A DNA stretch of 64,000 nt, from NCBI RefSeq assembly GCF_018742245.1, contig NZ_CP036132.1:2103001-2167000 (forward strand), read 5' to 3'. Positions 61,515 through 64,000 of the stretch are shown here, piece by piece. The position numbers and the translations under genes are program-made. Under the pieces are notes generated by a model. The model saw only the letters and a program-made list of their open reading frames with translations, was not told the DNA's origin and ran no database searches. Numbering within the stretch: the stretch's first letter is position 1; every line of letters begins with the position of its first letter. Source of the DNA: Bacillus mycoides (lineage in GTDB: Bacteria > Bacillota > Bacilli > Bacillales > Bacillaceae_G).

Positions 61515-61907
61515 TTACTTCATTTCTTGTTTGAAAATATCATCCTCGGCATAAATGTGTTCTTTATCTACAGCAGTGCTATGAGATAGTACTAAACCGA
61601 TTGGTGTTTCTGTGCCTTTATTTTGAACAATTGTAAAAGGAACATTTTTTTCATTTGCTAATTTAATGTATTTTGATAAATGTGGGTAAGCAATGCTACC
61701 ATTTAGGAATAGTTGTAATGATTGAGAAGAACGCATGCTACCTGTTACTTCTGTATACACATTACTTTGCATTACTTGACCGATGGTTAAAGCGATTTCT
61801 ACACGCTCACGTAATGTAGTTAAGTACATATTACGTTCTTCTGGTTTGTTTTGCTTTTGGCCATATATGCCTTCTTGGAGATAGTCTTCCACATTTTTAT
61901 TTACCAT
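61515..61907 (-). CDS. yueI: YueI-family protein (DUF1694)
   Basis: 130 residues. VEDYLQEGIYGQKQNKPEER, YLTTLRERVEIALTIGQVMQ and LFLNGSIAYPHLSKYIKLA follow B. subtilis YueI (about 132 residues) closely. Its structure class is an eL30/ribosomal L7Ae-like fold by family annotation; function is unknown. In B. subtilis it neighbours pncA, but here pncA is 29 kb away. ATG 61907 follows AAGGTGTGAAAAAT. Confidence 0.84.
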   Translation of the reverse strand: MVNKNVEDYLQEGIYGQKQNKPEERNMYLTTLRERVEIALTIGQVMQSNVYTEVTGSMRSSQSLQLFLNGSIAYPHLSKYIKLANEKNVPFTIVQNKGTETPIGLVLSHSTAVDKEHIYAEDDIFKQEMK

Positions 61908-62146
61908 ATTTTTCACACCTTTCACTTCTTATTGTACGCAAGAATTAAAAAGGATGCAAAAAAAGTAGTTTTGAACAGGAAAATAATTTAAAAAATGAGA
62001 AGGGAAAAGGGATATATGAATACAACTTATTTAAATAAGAAAGGAAAAATAAATTTTATCAACAGAAATTAACAAAATGTGACAAAAATCTATTAACGAA
62101 ATGTATTTTTTGTGTTAATATTCAAAATATAAAGGGTATTCGTCGT

Positions 62147-63280
62147 ATGGAAATGGAGGGAATGGAGGTTTTTCCAATCGATAAGGATATTAAAGAAGTA
62201 TTTTGTTCGCACTTGAAAAACAACAGGCACCAATTCGTAGAGAACTGGAAAAACAAAATGATAATTTCCGAAAAAGATCCATTTAAACAAGAAGTTGTTC
62301 AAAATGGAGAAAATTTATTAGAGTTAATTATCGGACTTATTATGGAAGATAAAGACATTAATTATCTTCAGCCATTATGTGAGAAAATGGCTATTGAGCG
62401 TGCAGGTGCAGATGCGAATATTGGAGATTTTGTTTACAATGCAAATGTGGGAAGAAATGAACTTTTTGAAGCAATGTGCGAATTGGATGTAAGCGCCCGT
62501 GAACTGAAACCGATTATGGCCAAAATACATATTTGTTTTGACAAATTAATTTATTATACCGTTTTAAAATACTCAGAAATTATATCGAGGAATTTAGAAG
62601 AAAAACAGCAATATATAAATGAAACACATAAAGAAAGGCTTACGATTCTAGGGCAAATGTCGGCTAGTTTTGTGCATGAATTTCGTAATCCGCTAACTTC
62701 GATTATGGGATTTGTCAAGCTATTGAAGACAGACCATCCTAATCTATCGTATTTAGATATTATTTCACATGAATTAGATCAATTAAATTTTAGGATTTCG
62801 CAATTTTTACTTGTATCGAAAAAAGAAATGTGGAATGAATCGGAACGTTTTTGGCTAAATGACCTATTTCAAGATATTATACAATTCTTATATCCAAGTT
62901 TAGTTAATGCAAATGTTTTGATTGAAAAGAATTTGCCGTATCCTATTCCACTCGTTGGTTACCGGAGTGAAGTGAGGCAAGTAGTTTTAAATATTTTAAT
63001 GAATTCGATTGATGCTCTTGAATCGGTGAAAGAAGAGCGGAAAATTATTATTGATGCATTTGAAGAGGATCAGGCTGTTCGCATTGTTATAAAAAATAAT
63101 GGGCCTATGATTCCAGCAGAAAATGTAGAGACCATTTTTGAGCCATTTGTAACTACTAAAAAGCTAGGAACCGGTATTGGATTATTTGTATGTAAACAAA
63201 TTGTAGAAAAACATAACGGATCCATATTGTGTCGTTCGAATAACGATTGGACAGAATTTCAAATTACGTTTCAAAAGTAA
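62147..63280 (+). CDS. Sporulation-type sensor histidine kinase with HisK_N-like sensor
   Basis: 377 residues, soluble. Residues about 15-150 are an all-helical sensor (HQFVENWKNKMIISEKDPF, GADANIGDFVYNANVGRNEL) that resembles the HisK_N/RsbR-N globin-like domain of B. anthracis BA2291. The H box is SFVHEFRNPLTSIMGFVKLL (His177), typical of Spo0F kinases, followed by the N box NILMNSIDALE, FEPFVTTK and the G box GTGIGLFVCKQIVEKHNG. No response regulator gene is adjacent, as for other sporulation orphan kinases. ATG 62147 is ten bases from AAAGGG. Confidence 0.85.
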   Translation: MEMEGMEVFPIDKDIKEVFCSHLKNNRHQFVENWKNKMIISEKDPFKQEVVQNGENLLELIIGLIMEDKDINYLQPLCEKMAIERAGADANIGDFVYNANVGRNELFEAMCELDVSARELKPIMAKIHICFDKLIYYTVLKYSEIISRNLEEKQQYINETHKERLTILGQMSASFVHEFRNPLTSIMGFVKLLKTDHPNLSYLDIISHELDQLNFRISQFLLVSKKEMWNESERFWLNDLFQDIIQFLYPSLVNANVLIEKNLPYPIPLVGYRSEVRQVVLNILMNSIDALESVKEERKIIIDAFEEDQAVRIVIKNNGPMIPAENVETIFEPFVTTKKLGTGIGLFVCKQIVEKHNGSILCRSNNDWTEFQITFQK

Positions 63281-63316
63281 ACAGTCTACACCATACAAAT
63301 GGTGTAGACTGTTTTA
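63279..63316. terminator. Bidirectional terminator between the kinase and DUF4397 genes
   Basis: A perfect 16-bp stem AAACAGTCTACACCAT / ATGGTGTAGACTGTTT around ACAA. Confidence 0.9.
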
Positions 63317-64000
63317 ATTTGTAAGTATAACGGTCTCTAATTTTGGATCCTCAGTTGAATAACCTACCATTGAAATTGTGTAAATTGTATTTGGTTCAAC
63401 GTTGAATTTCGGAATGGTTAATAGTACTTTTTTTGTATCCGCAAGTGAAACTTCAATATCTGCTGTACCAGGGCTAACTTGTAAAAAATCTGTTATTTGT
63501 TTAAAGAGTACATTTTCAAATAAATGATCCCCATCTTTTAAATTTACATTTACTACTGGAGTGTCTGGTGAAAAATGTGCAAACCGTATTTTTGCTTGAC
63601 CAGATGGTAAATGAGTATTATCAAGAATAGGTTGTAATTGGAGATGATTATCGCTATTGACCGCTGCAAGGGTATAAGCGTGATTCCCCATTATTGGTAC
63701 TAATGCTGAGAATATTGGAGTTTCGTTTCCGACAGGGACAATATCAATACGGTATTTACCTTGTACTAATGATAAATAAGGACTGAATTGTTTAAAAGAA
63801 ATATTTTTAATAACCTTTTGTCCGTTTATTATAATATCAACTGCTGGTGTATGGGGAGCTGTGTGAAAAATTCTCATATGTGACGGTAAAGTTGCTTCTT
63901 GCGAATCTCTCTTTTCATATGCTTGTACAAGTTTTGTAATTGCATCATGGTATTTCATATAGAGTTCTACATATCTTTTAGGATTGCTATATTGATAGTA
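63314..64000 (-). CDS. DUF4397-domain protein, 5' end outside the window
   Basis: The frame is open through the window edge (YYQYSNPKRYVELY precedes the internal Met at 63958), and no ATG, GTG or TTG lies in those 14 codons, so the true start is beyond base 64000; 228 residues are visible. Two beta-rich repeats (SHMRIFHTAPHTPAVDIIIN and AKIRFAHFSPDTPVVNVNLK) define DUF4397, a family of surface or spore-associated beta-sandwich proteins. No signal peptide is visible in this part. Function unknown. Confidence 0.82.
   Translation of the reverse strand, partial: YYQYSNPKRYVELYMKYHDAITKLVQAYEKRDSQEATLPSHMRIFHTAPHTPAVDIIINGQKVIKNISFKQFSPYLSLVQGKYRIDIVPVGNETPIFSALVPIMGNHAYTLAAVNSDNHLQLQPILDNTHLPSGQAKIRFAHFSPDTPVVNVNLKDGDHLFENVLFKQITDFLQVSPGTADIEVSLADTKKVLLTIPKFNVEPNTIYTISMVGYSTEDPKLETVILTN

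Overview
This is chromosomal DNA of a Bacillus cereus-group bacterium. The evidence is low GC content, strong AGGAGG-type ribosome binding sites with frequent TTG/GTG starts, many close relatives of B. subtilis genes (ypjP, thyA, dfrA, ypmQ/sco, degV, racA, yueI, pncA), and three full-length copies plus one truncated copy of a ~155-bp repeat. That repeat has TTTAT target duplications and is recognisable as bcr1, a B. cereus-group signature element. No rRNA, tRNA, prophage, transposase or CRISPR array was seen.

Layout. 0-5 kb: the end of an iron alcohol dehydrogenase, an Asp/Glu racemase stub, trmO plus a GNAT gene, a HAD phosphatase and an EcsAB-like ABC exporter. 5-12.3 kb: ypjP, a HAD phosphatase, a decayed VOC gene, a frameshifted aminoglycoside-phosphotransferase-like gene, an AraC regulator with an esterase and a PAP2 phosphatase, and a beta-lactamase-fold hydrolase. 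12.4-26 kb: the core block thyA-dfrA, a PBP2a-type penicillin-binding protein, azoR, plsC-like acyltransferase, hemolysin III, tatAC, degV, an MBL hydrolase, Sco, Hsp20 and asparagine synthase. 26-36.6 kb: an SH3-domain amidase, an iron-siderophore binding lipoprotein behind a Fur-like box, D-amino-acid transaminase, nitroreductase, pncA, NUDIX, MscS, and a kinase/regulator pair with a cysteine-rich GAF domain. 36.7-46 kb: an RpiR regulator, a zinc alcohol dehydrogenase behind a Rex-like box, two OppBC-type permeases without an ATPase, and the gluconate operon gntK-gntP-gnd. 46-52.9 kb: a flavin reductase with an MFS transporter, a DUF218 protein, an OpuC/EgtU-type ABC importer with fused permease-binding protein, and an amino-acid antiporter. 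53-56.6 kb: an overlapping two-gene McrB-like AAA plus DUF2357/PD-(D/E)XK nuclease module. 56.9-64 kb: a LuxI-fold-like GNAT behind a cre site, racA, a CorC/HlyC protein with an attenuator-like leader, an aldehyde dehydrogenase, yueI, a sporulation-type kinase with a HisK_N-like sensor, and a DUF4397 protein cut by the window edge.

How the genes work together. thyA-dfrA makes dTMP and regenerates tetrahydrofolate. tatA-tatC form a minimal twin-arginine translocase. gntK-gntP-gnd import, phosphorylate and oxidise gluconate into the pentose phosphate pathway, probably under a local regulator. The McrB/DUF2357 pair is the best candidate for an under-described system: a nucleotide-driven motor coupled to a nuclease, placed alone among ordinary metabolic genes. 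Several genes are visibly decaying (racemase stub, VOC remnant, APH frameshift), and bcr1 copies sit at gene boundaries where they may alter expression or protein ends.
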